Part shown: positions 5,127 to 12,176 of the stretch, piece after piece
Position numbering within the stretch: position 1 is the first letter of the stretch
Layout: each line of letters opens with the position of its first letter
Assembly: GCA_019234745.1 (NCBI GenBank)
Contig: JAFAKZ010000163.1
Location: 1-12,176 of the forward strand
Length of the DNA stretch: 12,176 nt
Origin: Burkholderiales bacterium
Lineage (GTDB): Bacteria; Pseudomonadota; Gammaproteobacteria; Burkholderiales; Chitinimonadaceae
Direction: 5' to 3'
Program-made: the position numbers and the translations under genes
The notes under the pieces: generated by a model
The model's database searches: none
Seen by the model: the letters and a program-made list of their open reading frames with translations, nothing else
Told to the model about the DNA's origin: nothing

Positions 5127-6676
5127 TAAACATCGTGCCCCGAATAACTCAGATTGAATGACTTATTGATCAGCGGAAAGTCCGGCACGATATTGCCGAT
5201 GATGGCGTGTTCCAGCACGGGCCAGTTCTGCCAGGAAGGATCATGGCAGTGGCAACGCTTGATTTTGTCCCCATCGATCTCCAGCGCGACCAGCACCTGG
5301 CCGCGCCAGCCTTCCACCCATCCAAGCCCGGCGCACTGGCCAGCCGGCTGCATCGGGATCAAGGTCGGCGTTGGCAAGTCGGCGATCAGCGCGCACATAT
5401 GCCGGATCAGGCGAAGCGACTCGAGCAACTCCTCGAAGCGCAGCTTTACCCGCGCCGCCACGTCGCCGTTTTGCAGCGTCACCTTGTTCACACCCAGGCT
5501 GTCATAGGGCCGCCAGGCCTGATCGCAGCGCAAGTCACGACCCTGGCCGCTCGCACGCCCCACCATACCTCCAAGCCCAAGCCGGCTGGCGTCTGCGGGC
5601 AAGACACGGCCGGCGCCGATGAAGCGATCCTGCAGGCCGGCGTGTTCATCATAGATCGCATAGAGTTCACCCACCTCCTCCCCTACTCGATCACATTGCA
5701 GGGCAAGCGTGCTGCACCGCGTCTGGTCCAGCGGCACCGCCACGCCACCGGGGACGATGCCGTCCATCATGAAGCGGTGGCCAAAAGCGAGCTTGTTTAT
5801 TCTGAGCCAGTCTTCCTTCAACCGGGAAAATTGCGCCAGACCGAAAGCAAACCCCGCGTCGTTGCCAAGCGCGCCCAGGTCGCCCATATGATTGGCCACG
5901 CGTTCCCGCTCCAGCATCAACGCGCGTTGCAGCAGTGCCGACTCGGGCAGCGTGATGCCGGTGGCCGACTCCAGCGCCATGCAATAGGCCCAGGCATAGG
6001 CCACCGTGGAGTCGCCAGAAACCCGCCCGGCGATGCGATGCCCATCTGCCGGCGCCGTGCGTTCCAGCAGCTTCTCGATACCCTTGTGCGTATAGCCCAG
6101 TCGCTCCTCCAGCCGGAGCACCTTCTCGCCCACCACGGAGAAGCGAAAATGGCCGGGCTCGATGATGCCGGCGTGCACGGGCCCGACGGCTATCTCGTGC
6201 ACGCCATCCCCCTGGACTTGGACGACGGCATAGTCTTCCGCAATCGCGTCGGCAAAGGTTTCCAGCCCATCGTGCTCGCGGCACAGCGGGAAATAGTCGG
6301 CCGGCCAGGCCCCGTGCCGCAGCCAGGGGCGCCGGTCCTCGGCCCCGTCCGCCGCGAGGCCCATCAGGTCCGCCACGGCGCGCTGCATACGCCTCGCCGC
6401 AGGGAAATAACCGGATAGATCGGGATAGCGCGGCTGTGCCGGATCGAGGGCCAGCATCAACCAGGCAAGCCCCTGGTCGGCCGCGTAGGCAGCGCAGATA
6501 TCGAAGTGGCCGTCTGTATCGCGCCGGTCGACGCCCCAGATCGAAACGAGTGGTAGGCCAGCAGCCTGGGCAAACGAGGCCGTAGCGACCCATTCCGCAG
6601 CGGCCACCCGCGCCCGCCATACAGGGGGTGATGACCCCAGGCTTTCAAAATCCGCATCAATCCCACAAAGCTGCAT
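5126..6676 (-). CDS. hyfG: HyfG-like large subunit (NuoC-NuoD fusion) lacking NiFe ligands
   Basis: Cytoplasmic large subunit (516 aa) of a hydrogenase-4/complex-I-like membrane complex. Residues 1 to about 160 are the NuoC-like domain. Residues 165-516 are the NuoD/hydrogenase-large domain, with GPVHAGIIEPGHFRF (165-179), ERLGYTHKGIEKLLE (191-205), GRASGQGRD (373-381) and WRGQVLVALEIDG (457-469). A true NiFe enzyme has RxCGxC and a C-terminal DPCxxC. Here the first site is HRIAGRVSGDST (213-224), with no cysteine, and the C-terminus ends FPLINKSFNLSYSGHDV, also with none. It cannot bind a normal NiFe centre, the hallmark of Ehr complexes. The start is 3 nt after the hyfF stop. The TAG stop overlaps the right end of the MITE-like element; without the insertion it would be TAA overlapping the hyfI ATG. 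Confidence 0.92.
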   Translation of the reverse strand: MQLCGIDADFESLGSSPPVWRARVAAAEWVATASFAQAAGLPLVSIWGVDRRDTDGHFDICAAYAADQGLAWLMLALDPAQPRYPDLSGYFPAARRMQRAVADLMGLAADGAEDRRPWLRHGAWPADYFPLCREHDGLETFADAIAEDYAVVQVQGDGVHEIAVGPVHAGIIEPGHFRFSVVGEKVLRLEERLGYTHKGIEKLLERTAPADGHRIAGRVSGDSTVAYAWAYCMALESATGITLPESALLQRALMLERERVANHMGDLGALGNDAGFAFGLAQFSRLKEDWLRINKLAFGHRFMMDGIVPGGVAVPLDQTRCSTLALQCDRVGEEVGELYAIYDEHAGLQDRFIGAGRVLPADASRLGLGGMVGRASGQGRDLRCDQAWRPYDSLGVNKVTLQNGDVAARVKLRFEELLESLRLIRHMCALIADLPTPTLIPMQPAGQCAGLGWVEGWRGQVLVALEIDGDKIKRCHCHDPSWQNWPVLEHAIIGNIVPDFPLINKSFNLSYSGHDV

Positions 6677-6679
6677 AGC

Positions 6680-8134
6680 TCACCCGCCTATCATCGCGGC
6701 TGCCTGCCGGTACCAACCAGTCAGGTAGGGCGGGATATAAAAGCCGAGCATCAAACCGAGCCCCAGGTGCGCAAACACAGGCAGCAGGGCGGGCTGGTGC
6801 TTGAGCCGTGCCACGCTGGTTTCGCCGAACACCATGGGCTGCACGCGCTGGAATACGCCGGCGAAGGCTACGCCCAGCGCCAGCAGCAGCACGGGCGTGG
6901 TCCACGGCAGCGTATGCATGGCGGTCGTGAGGATCAGGAACTCGCTTGCGAACACGCCAAAGGGCGGCATGCCGAGGATAGCGAGCGAGCCCAGCATCAG
7001 GCCCCAACCCACGGCCGGGCTGATCGTCAGCAGCCCGCGGATGCCGTCGATCGCTTGCGTCCCCGCCCTCTGGGCCGCATGGCCGACGGCGAAAAAGATC
7101 GAGGACTTGATGAGCGAGTGGACCGTCATGTGCAATAGCCCCGCAAAGTTGGCAACCGGGCCGCCCAGGCCGAAGGCAAAAGTCATCAACCCCATATGCT
7201 CGATGGAGGAGTAGGCGAACATGCGCTTGACGTCCTTCTGCCGAGACAGGAAGAAGGCCGCCGTCACGACCGATAGGAGGCCGAAGCCGATCATCATATT
7301 GCCAGGCAGCCGACTATGTAGCGCCGCGTCTGCCAGGACCTTGCAGCGCAGCAACGCGTAGAGTGCAACATTGAGGAGCAGGCCGGACAGCACGGCAGAG
7401 ATCGGCGTCGGCCCCTCCGCGTGGGCATCCGGTAACCAGCTGTGCAAGGGCACGAGGCCGACCTTGGTACCGTAGCCGACGAGTAGGAAGACGAAGGCCA
7501 GTGCCATGATGGTCGGCTCCAGCTGCGCCTTGACGGTAGACAGGTTGGTCCACAATAGCGCGCCCGCCCCTTCGCCCAGCACGCGGTCGGCCGCCAGGTA
7601 CAAGAGGATCGTGCCGAACAAGGCCTGAGCAATGCCCACGCCGCACAGAATGAAGTACTTCCATGCCGCTTCCAGGCTGGCGGCTGTGCGATACACGCTG
7701 ACCAGTAGCACGGTGGTGAGCGTCGCCGCCTCCATGGCTACCCAGAGCAGGCCCATATTATTGGTGGTGAGCGCCACCAGCATGGTCAGCGTGAACAGCT
7801 GGTACATGGCGTGGTAGAGCCGCATGCGCGGCGGCGTCATCTTGCCTCGCCCACGCTCCTCTTCCATATAGGGGCCGGAGAAAAGCGCGGTGGTGAAACC
7901 CACGAAGGCGGTCAGGGTCACCAGGAACACGTTCAGCGGATCGATGAACAGCTGCTGGTTGAAGGCGAGGAAGGCGCCATCGGCAACGACACGCAGGGCG
8001 ACCAGAATAGCCATGGCAAGCGTGCCAAAGCTGAATGCCGCGTTGAGCATCGCGGCGCGCGGCCGCGCGCCGAAAAACGCAAGCACAACCGCACCAGCCA
8101 GGGGAATACCGAAAAGCGCCAGGAGCGTCGCCAT
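6680..8134 (-). CDS. hyfF: HyfF-like proton-translocating antiporter-type membrane subunit
   Basis: Polytopic membrane protein (484 aa) of the Mrp-antiporter/NuoL-M-N family, and the second antiporter-like subunit of this complex. Features of a proton channel are visible: Glu135 in WVAMEAATLTT, Lys160 in AAWKYFIL, Lys224 in GYGTKVGLVPLHSWLPDAH (221-239) with nearby His231, and AYSSIEHMGLM further on. The helix after the PLHSWLPDAH motif has Asn255 (GLLLNVALYALLR) where HyfB has Lys260; Asn there is, as I recall, usual for HyfF. Its ATG shares one base with the hyfE stop (TGATG), and AAGGAG lies 5 nt upstream. It is slightly shorter than E. coli HyfF (about 526 aa). Confidence 0.92.
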   Translation of the reverse strand: MATLLALFGIPLAGAVVLAFFGARPRAAMLNAAFSFGTLAMAILVALRVVADGAFLAFNQQLFIDPLNVFLVTLTAFVGFTTALFSGPYMEEERGRGKMTPPRMRLYHAMYQLFTLTMLVALTTNNMGLLWVAMEAATLTTVLLVSVYRTAASLEAAWKYFILCGVGIAQALFGTILLYLAADRVLGEGAGALLWTNLSTVKAQLEPTIMALAFVFLLVGYGTKVGLVPLHSWLPDAHAEGPTPISAVLSGLLLNVALYALLRCKVLADAALHSRLPGNMMIGFGLLSVVTAAFFLSRQKDVKRMFAYSSIEHMGLMTFAFGLGGPVANFAGLLHMTVHSLIKSSIFFAVGHAAQRAGTQAIDGIRGLLTISPAVGWGLMLGSLAILGMPPFGVFASEFLILTTAMHTLPWTTPVLLLALGVAFAGVFQRVQPMVFGETSVARLKHQPALLPVFAHLGLGLMLGFYIPPYLTGWYRQAAAMIGG

Positions 8135-8793
8135 CAGTTCTCCTTGAGCTTTTCCAGATGATTGACGTCGAGGCTGTCGAAGCGCTCGCGGATCTGGAAC
8201 ATGAAGACACCGAGAATCAGGATGCCAACCAGGACGTCGAGCGCGATGCCCAGCTCCACGATCATGGGCATGCCGTACACGCCCGCCGTCGCGGCAAAGA
8301 ACAACCCGTTCTCCATCGACAGGAAGCCGATCACCTGCGGTACGGCCTTGGCGCGCGTGATCATCATCATGAAGGACAGCAGCACGATGGCGAGCGCGAT
8401 ACCCAACGTGCTGCGGACGATCGTGGCAGAGAGATTTGAGATGGGTGAGGCCAGGTAGAAAGACAGGATGACCACACCGATGCCGATCAGCATCAGGGTG
8501 GGGATATTGAACAAGGTCTCGATATCCCAGCGCACGTTCAGCCGGTTGATCAGCCGATGCAGCAGCAGGGGAATCAGGATGACCTTGAGCAGCAGGGTCA
8601 TGGCCGCGGAAACGTAGAGGTGGGTCTGGCCCGTCGAATAGGCGATCAGCACGGTAGCGACTACCAGCGTTGCGCCCTGCAGGGTGAACAGGTGGATCAG
8701 TGACAGGATGCGGCGCTGCGATAGCATGGCAAAGGCCACGATCAAGAGGACCGAGGCGAACAGATTGATAAGTTGGGAGATCAAATTGACCAA
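8134..8793 (-). CDS. hyfE: HyfE-like small membrane subunit (TTG start)
   Basis: Integral membrane protein (219 aa from the chosen start; E. coli HyfE is about 216 aa) of the NuoK/HyfE type, with about six hydrophobic helices. Intramembrane acidic residues likely to take part in proton transfer are Glu161 (GFLSMENGLFF), Glu180 and Asp186 (IVELGIALDVLVG). The frame is open much further upstream, to an ATG at 9063, but that stretch overlaps hyfC and is Arg/His/Ala-rich, not membrane-like. TTG 8793 starts 2 nt after the hyfC stop, has GGGAG 7 nt upstream and gives the expected N-terminus VNLISQLINLFASVLL. The stop shares one base with the hyfF start. Confidence 0.88.
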   Translation of the reverse strand: MVNLISQLINLFASVLLIVAFAMLSQRRILSLIHLFTLQGATLVVATVLIAYSTGQTHLYVSAAMTLLLKVILIPLLLHRLINRLNVRWDIETLFNIPTLMLIGIGVVILSFYLASPISNLSATIVRSTLGIALAIVLLSFMMMITRAKAVPQVIGFLSMENGLFFAATAGVYGMPMIVELGIALDVLVGILILGVFMFQIRERFDSLDVNHLEKLKEN

Positions 8794-8795
8794 GG

Positions 8796-9743
8796 CTAGG
8801 CTCCCAGCAGGAAATGCACGAGCATGCCCATCACGGCGAACATATAGGCCGTGGCGAGGAATTCCGGCACGCGGAAGATGCGCATCTTGGCGCTCACGGT
8901 CTCGATCACGGCCAGCAGCGCACCCCCTACCACGAGCTTGGCAATGAGCGCGGGCAATGCCAGCAGCAAGGCAGCGGCCGATACCTCCGAGGTCACGCCC
9001 CAGGGTATGAATATGGCGAGACCGATGCAGGAGTACACCAGCAATTTCAGGCTGGAGGCCCATTCGAGCAGGGCCAGGTAGCGGCCGGAATACTCCAGCA
9101 GCAGTGCCTCGTGCACCATGGTCAGTTCCAGGTGCGTCGCCGGGTTGTCAACGGGGACACGGGCGTTCTCGGACAGGGACACGATAGTAAACGCAATGCC
9201 GGCGCAGGCGAGGCTGGGGTAGATGGCAAAGGCCGTGTGCGTCATATAGGCCACCATGCTGGCAAGCGAGGTGGAACGCGTGATCAGGGACACGGTGAAG
9301 AGCACGGTGAGCAACGCAGGCTCCGCCAGGAAGCCGATTAGCATCTCCCGGCGCGCGCCGAGCGAACCAAACGCAGTGCCCACGTCCATCGCAGCGAGCG
9401 ATATGAACACGCGCGCAATGGCCAGCAGGCCGACCAGGGCGATAGCGTCCGCGGCCGTAGCCAATGGCAGGTCGGCCGACAGCATGGGGATGATCGCGCT
9501 GGCCATCATCATGCAGGCGAACACGATATAGGGCGCAGCACGGAACAGCGGGGACGCGTTCTCCGCCAGCACGACATCCTTGATAAACAGCTTGTGCAGT
9601 AGCCGGTAGGGCTGCAGCAGGCCGGGTGCGCGCCGGTTCTGCAGCCACGCGCGGCACTGTGCGACCCAGCCGCTGAGTGCCGGTGCCAGCGCCAGCGCCA
9701 GTACGACATCGAGCAACTGGGACAAGAGGCCGGATGCGTTCAT
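8796..9743 (-). CDS. hyfC: HyfC/NuoH-like membrane subunit
   Basis: Membrane subunit (315 aa) homologous to NuoH, HycD and HyfC, which anchors the HyfG/HyfI module and links redox change to the proton-pumping subunits. Family signatures are GLLQPYRLLHKLFIKD (41-56), GARREMLIGFLAEPALL (129-145) and VPVDNPATHLELTMVHEALL (197-216), the last carrying Glu206, His211 and Glu212. About eight hydrophobic segments are apparent. The length matches E. coli HyfC (about 322 aa). The start overlaps the hyfB stop by 4 nt (ATGA). No strong Shine-Dalgarno is visible, consistent with translational coupling. Confidence 0.93.
   Translation of the reverse strand: MNASGLLSQLLDVVLALALAPALSGWVAQCRAWLQNRRAPGLLQPYRLLHKLFIKDVVLAENASPLFRAAPYIVFACMMMASAIIPMLSADLPLATAADAIALVGLLAIARVFISLAAMDVGTAFGSLGARREMLIGFLAEPALLTVLFTVSLITRSTSLASMVAYMTHTAFAIYPSLACAGIAFTIVSLSENARVPVDNPATHLELTMVHEALLLEYSGRYLALLEWASSLKLLVYSCIGLAIFIPWGVTSEVSAAALLLALPALIAKLVVGGALLAVIETVSAKMRIFRVPEFLATAYMFAVMGMLVHFLLGA
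8801..8805 (-). promoter_or_regulatory. Shine-Dalgarno site that supports the hyfE TTG start
   Basis: GGGAG on the minus strand lies 7 nt before TTG 8793 and within the last codons of hyfC. No ATG or GTG in a suitable position gives a full-length HyfE without a large overlap into hyfC. Confidence 0.7.
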
Positions 9744-11764
9744 GGATTGACGATCAGCAGCAAGACGACGAGGGTCACGAAGCTATACAGCAGGTAGATC
9801 GCGATACGGCCATGCTGCAGCACGCCGATGGCGCGCGACACCCATTCGACCGCACGCGCGATGGGCATATAGATCCAGTACCAGAAGTGGTCTTCGATGA
9901 CGACGTGGTATTCCGGGTGCGTGTCGGACGGCTGCGGCAAGGTCCTGGACATGCGGAACAGTGGCTCGAATATCTGTCGGATAGGCTGGCCGAAGCCCTC
10001 GGCCGTATCCTGCATCCGCGGGGTCTGCCAAGGGTAGCCGCAATCCCACGCCGCGCTGCGCCTCATACGGCCGTGGTAGCGCTGGCGCACGAACAGGAAG
10101 ACGAGCACGCAGCATCCGAGAATGCCCAGCAGGAACACAAGGGGGCCATAGCTCGCGCGTTCGATCGACATCGGTGCCAGCAGCCACCAATCGTGGGCCG
10201 CGACATCGATACCGATATTGTGGCCGACCAGTTGCTCACCCACCACGCCCACTGCCTGGATGCATTGGACTGGTACGAGGCCCAGTGCTAAGCACATGGC
10301 GCATAGCCACAGCATGCCCCCACGCTTCAACCTACCCGCGTCGTGCGCTTGCGCAAGGCTAGCTTCGCGCGGCTGGCCCAGGAAGATCACCCCGTAGAAC
10401 TTGACCATGGTGTAGCCGGCCAGCGCCGCGATCAGGGCAATGACGGCCGCCGCCACGGGTATCAGCATATGCAGGAGGCTGTTTGGCAACTGGGGGGTGA
10501 ACAGGAAGCCCTGCAAGAGCAACCATTCCGAAACGAAGCCCGCAAACGGCGGCAGGCCCGCACAGGTAAGCGTACCGATTAGCGACAGCCAGGCAACCCA
10601 GGGCATGTGACGGATGAGGCCACCCAGCTGCCCCAGACTGCGCCTGCCCGTCGCGTGCAGCACCGCGCCCGTGCACACGAACAGCAGACTCTTGAACATG
10701 GCGTGGGCCGCAACATGGTACAGGCATGCCGCAAGCGCCAGGGCCGCCAATGCCGGCATATGGTAGGCGTGGAACAGGAGCGCCAGCCCTGCAGCCGTGA
10801 CGATCAGCCCGATATTCTCGATGGACGAATAGGCCAGCAAGCGCTTCATGTCCGTTTGCACGGTGCTGAACACGACGCCGAACAGAGCCGTGATCAGACC
10901 GACGGCCAACATCGCGGCTCCCCACCAGGGTTGTGGCTGGGCGAGCAGGTCGAAACCTACGCGCAGCAAGCCATAGACGGCCGTCTTCAGCATCACGCCG
11001 CTCATCAACGCCGAAACGGGAGACGGCGCCGCCGGATGGGCTTCCGGCAGCCACACGTGCAGGGGCACGATGCCCGCCTTCGCACCGAAGCCCACCAGTG
11101 CCAGCAGGAAGGCCGCGGACGACCAGAAAGGCCCAGTATGCTGCATGCGCATATTGGCAAAGGTGTAGTCGCCGCCACCCGCCTGCAGCACGCCGAAGCA
11201 GAGCAGAATGGCGATGGCGCCAACGTGTGCGATCAGCAGGTAGAGATAGCCCGCGCGGCGTATCTCTGGGATGTGGTGGTTGGAAGTGACGAGGAAGTAG
11301 GACGACAGGGCCATCGTCTCCCACGCCACCATGAAAAGGTAGGCGTCGTCGGACAGCATCACGAGCGACATGCTGGCGAGGAAGACATGATATTGCAGGC
11401 ACAAGAGGCCCGGCGCCGTGCCCTCGCCGTGGCGGAAATAGCCGGCCGCGAATATCGACACGCCGGCACTCGCCATGCCAAGCACGGCCAGGAACAGGGC
11501 CGAAAGACTATCGACGCGGACGTGGAAAGGCAGGCCTGGCAGCCCCAGCGGCAGAATGGCCCGCTCGGGTGGCATTAACAGCACGGTAGCCGCAGCAAGA
11601 CCAATGGCAAGGGAGCAGAGCGCGCTCAAGGGGAAGAGCGCATACGCAATCAACCTAAGCCGGTGCCGGGCAACGACGCCTATGCAGCCAATGCCAAGCC
11701 AGCCGGCGATGATCACCAGCATCCAGTCCAGCGGCCGAAGACTCCACATCGCCTGCGTGATCAT
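9740..11764 (-). CDS. hyfB: HyfB/NuoL-like proton-translocating membrane subunit
   Basis: First gene of the minus-strand operon. It encodes a large polytopic membrane protein (674 aa; E. coli HyfB is about 672 aa) of the NuoL/Mrp-antiporter family, expected to move protons across the inner membrane. Seen: Glu149 in FMVAWETMALSSYFL, Lys229 and His236 in GFGAKAGIVPLHVWLPEAH (225-243), Lys260 in SGVMLKTAVYGLLR and Lys307 before LAYSSIENIGL. A C-terminal extension (about 500-674) with a cytoplasmic loop and a last helix is typical of HyfB/NuoL. The start is not fully certain: ATG 11764 has GGGAG only 2 nt away, and a second ATG is at codon 6. No hyfA-like ferredoxin gene precedes it. Confidence 0.93.
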   Translation of the reverse strand: MITQAMWSLRPLDWMLVIIAGWLGIGCIGVVARHRLRLIAYALFPLSALCSLAIGLAAATVLLMPPERAILPLGLPGLPFHVRVDSLSALFLAVLGMASAGVSIFAAGYFRHGEGTAPGLLCLQYHVFLASMSLVMLSDDAYLFMVAWETMALSSYFLVTSNHHIPEIRRAGYLYLLIAHVGAIAILLCFGVLQAGGGDYTFANMRMQHTGPFWSSAAFLLALVGFGAKAGIVPLHVWLPEAHPAAPSPVSALMSGVMLKTAVYGLLRVGFDLLAQPQPWWGAAMLAVGLITALFGVVFSTVQTDMKRLLAYSSIENIGLIVTAAGLALLFHAYHMPALAALALAACLYHVAAHAMFKSLLFVCTGAVLHATGRRSLGQLGGLIRHMPWVAWLSLIGTLTCAGLPPFAGFVSEWLLLQGFLFTPQLPNSLLHMLIPVAAAVIALIAALAGYTMVKFYGVIFLGQPREASLAQAHDAGRLKRGGMLWLCAMCLALGLVPVQCIQAVGVVGEQLVGHNIGIDVAAHDWWLLAPMSIERASYGPLVFLLGILGCCVLVFLFVRQRYHGRMRRSAAWDCGYPWQTPRMQDTAEGFGQPIRQIFEPLFRMSRTLPQPSDTHPEYHVVIEDHFWYWIYMPIARAVEWVSRAIGVLQHGRIAIYLLYSFVTLVVLLLIVNP

Positions 11765-11824
11765 ATCTCCCAGCGTCGCTTCCAGCTGCGCTCACGCTCC
11801 AGCATAGACATTCCAGCAAAGGCA

Positions 11825-11866
11825 TGCACACAAATATGTTAATGTTATTAACATATTCTGCACACA
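11825..11866. promoter_or_regulatory. AT-rich 11-bp palindrome flanked by TGCACACA direct repeats
   Basis: AATATGTTAAT (11833-11843) and ATTAACATATT (11847-11857) are exact reverse complements around GTT. TGCACACA occurs at 11825-11832 and again at 11859-11866, directly abutting or one base away. It lies 69-90 bp upstream of hyfB and about 130 bp upstream of the divergent ribbon-helix-helix gene. It is strikingly AT-rich for this DNA. A dimeric repressor or activator operator is the simplest reading; the cognate regulator is unknown. Confidence 0.6.
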
Positions 11867-11948
11867 TGACTATGATCAACATAGCACGCCATGTGCTTCG
11901 CCGCATGGCAAACCGGGTGCGCCTGCGCTACACCACGGCATATGCACA

Positions 11949-11954
11949 TATAAT
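11949..11954 (+). promoter_or_regulatory. Consensus -10 box for the ribbon-helix-helix gene
   Basis: TATAAT, a perfect sigma-70 -10 hexamer, lies 35 nt before the ATG at 11990, giving a short leader. The matching -35 position (around 11925-11931, CGCTAC-like) is poor, so the promoter may need an activator or be weak. Confidence 0.5.
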
Positions 11955-11989
11955 GCCCATCGGATTAGCACCAACGGAAGTTCTCGGAC

Positions 11990-12176
11990 ATGGAAAAGAA
12001 GACGGCGCGCCTGACCATCTTGATCGACCCCGACAAGAAGCAGGCATTTGAAAATCTCTGCGATGCCCAGGATTTGACGCCATCCCAGGTTGTGCGCCAG
12101 CTTATCCGCGACTATCTCAAGCAACACGGCGTGGACTACGCCAGCAAGCCCAGCATCGGCGCGGAGTCCCGAACCA
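11990..12176 (+). CDS. Ribbon-helix-helix (CopG/Arc-like) protein (3' partial)
   Basis: Start of a small DNA-binding protein; 62 codons are visible and the frame is open to the window end. The N-terminus MEKKTARLTILIDPDKKQA gives a beta-strand with alternating residues (ARLTILID), then helix KKQAFENLCDAQ, a turn DLTPSQ and helix VVRQLIRDYLKQHG. This is the CopG/MetJ/Arc fold, with the strand expected to enter the DNA major groove as a dimer. GGAAG lies 9 nt before the ATG, and a TATAAT box is 35 nt upstream. It is divergent from the hyf-like operon, and many such proteins are autoregulators or antitoxins. Whether a toxin gene follows is outside the window. It could regulate hyfB, but nothing here proves it. 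Confidence 0.8.
   Translation, partial: MEKKTARLTILIDPDKKQAFENLCDAQDLTPSQVVRQLIRDYLKQHGVDYASKPSIGAESRT

Noticed and set aside
4663..5157. Plus-strand open frame crossing hyfI and the inserted element
   Set aside because: It spans the MITE-like element and antisense hyfI, with no recognisable fold or ribosome site.
5207..6418. Long open frame on the plus strand (403 codons)
   Set aside because: It is antisense to hyfG, rich in His/Arg/Gln/Pro with no domain pattern, and is explained by the high GC codon bias of the real gene on the minus strand.
5126..6676. HyfG as an active NiFe hydrogenase large subunit
   Set aside because: Both cysteine-pair motifs are absent, while the surrounding sequence is intact and in frame, so this is not a sequencing frameshift.
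8794..8805. GGGAGCCTAGCC upstream of hyfE resembling the MITE end GGGAGCCTCTGAC
   Set aside because: Only the first eight bases agree. It is coding sequence of hyfC with no partner repeat, so the match is chance.
8794..9063. Upstream extension of hyfE to an ATG at 9063
   Set aside because: The extension lies inside hyfC, is Arg/His/Ala-rich and unlike a membrane subunit. TTG 8793 with GGGAG gives the family length.
11800..11822. Possible sigma-54 promoter for hyfB (GTGCATGCCTTTGCT on the minus strand)
   Set aside because: The -12 TTGC is present, but the essential -24 GG is GT at the required spacing, so the match is too weak despite sigma-54 control of E. coli hyf.
11888..11909. GCCATG/CATGGC inverted repeat in the divergent region
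   Set aside because: Arms of only 6 bp with a 10-nt loop are expected by chance in this base composition.

Overview
The window is GC-rich, densely coding DNA from a proteobacterium. Gene style, DctS/FixL-like signalling, the chitosanase family and Proteobacteria-type REP palindromes suggest a betaproteobacterium, perhaps Oxalobacteraceae (Massilia/Duganella-like). That placement is inference, since no 16S rRNA or other marker is present.

Layout. (1) Positions 2-2999, plus strand: a tightly coupled operon of a histidine kinase (5' end cut by the window edge), a FixJ/LuxR-type response regulator and a ROK-family sugar kinase, joined by two 4-nt ATGA overlaps. (2) Positions 3000-3372: a 373-bp intergenic region with an inverted pair of REP-like palindromes, a degenerate dispersed-repeat hairpin and an operator-like pair of GGTA/TACC palindromes. 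(3) Positions 3373-4266, plus strand: a secreted chitosanase-like glycosidase of clan GH-I (GH46/GH80), ending near an 8-bp GC hairpin that separates it from the convergent operon. (4) Positions 11764-4347, minus strand: a six-gene membrane-complex operon hyfB-hyfC-hyfE-hyfF-hyfG-hyfI, related to hydrogenase 4, formate hydrogenlyase and complex I. (5) Positions 11765-11989: a divergent regulatory region with a striking AT-rich palindrome, then the start of a ribbon-helix-helix protein gene (11990 to the window end).

The hyf-like complex has two antiporter-like proton-pumping subunits (HyfB, HyfF), a NuoH-like subunit (HyfC), a HyfE subunit, a fused NuoC/NuoD-like large subunit (HyfG) and a NuoB-like [4Fe-4S] subunit (HyfI). 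HyfG lacks both cysteine pairs that bind the NiFe centre. It should therefore not be a hydrogenase but a member of the poorly understood energy-converting-hydrogenase-related (Ehr) complexes. No ferredoxin-like subunit, formate dehydrogenase or hydrogenase maturation gene is visible.

The most notable structure is a 268-bp MITE-like element (4859-5126) inserted exactly at the hyfG/hyfI junction. It has 25-bp perfect terminal inverted repeats, TA on each side and two long internal hairpins, so it can fold as a cloverleaf. Removing it with one TA restores a TAATG stop/start overlap between hyfG and hyfI. The element now supplies the hyfG stop codon and the only visible Shine-Dalgarno sequence for hyfI, and that sequence lies inside the terminal stem. 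It also creates a spurious 60-residue N-terminal extension of hyfI that automatic gene callers may accept.
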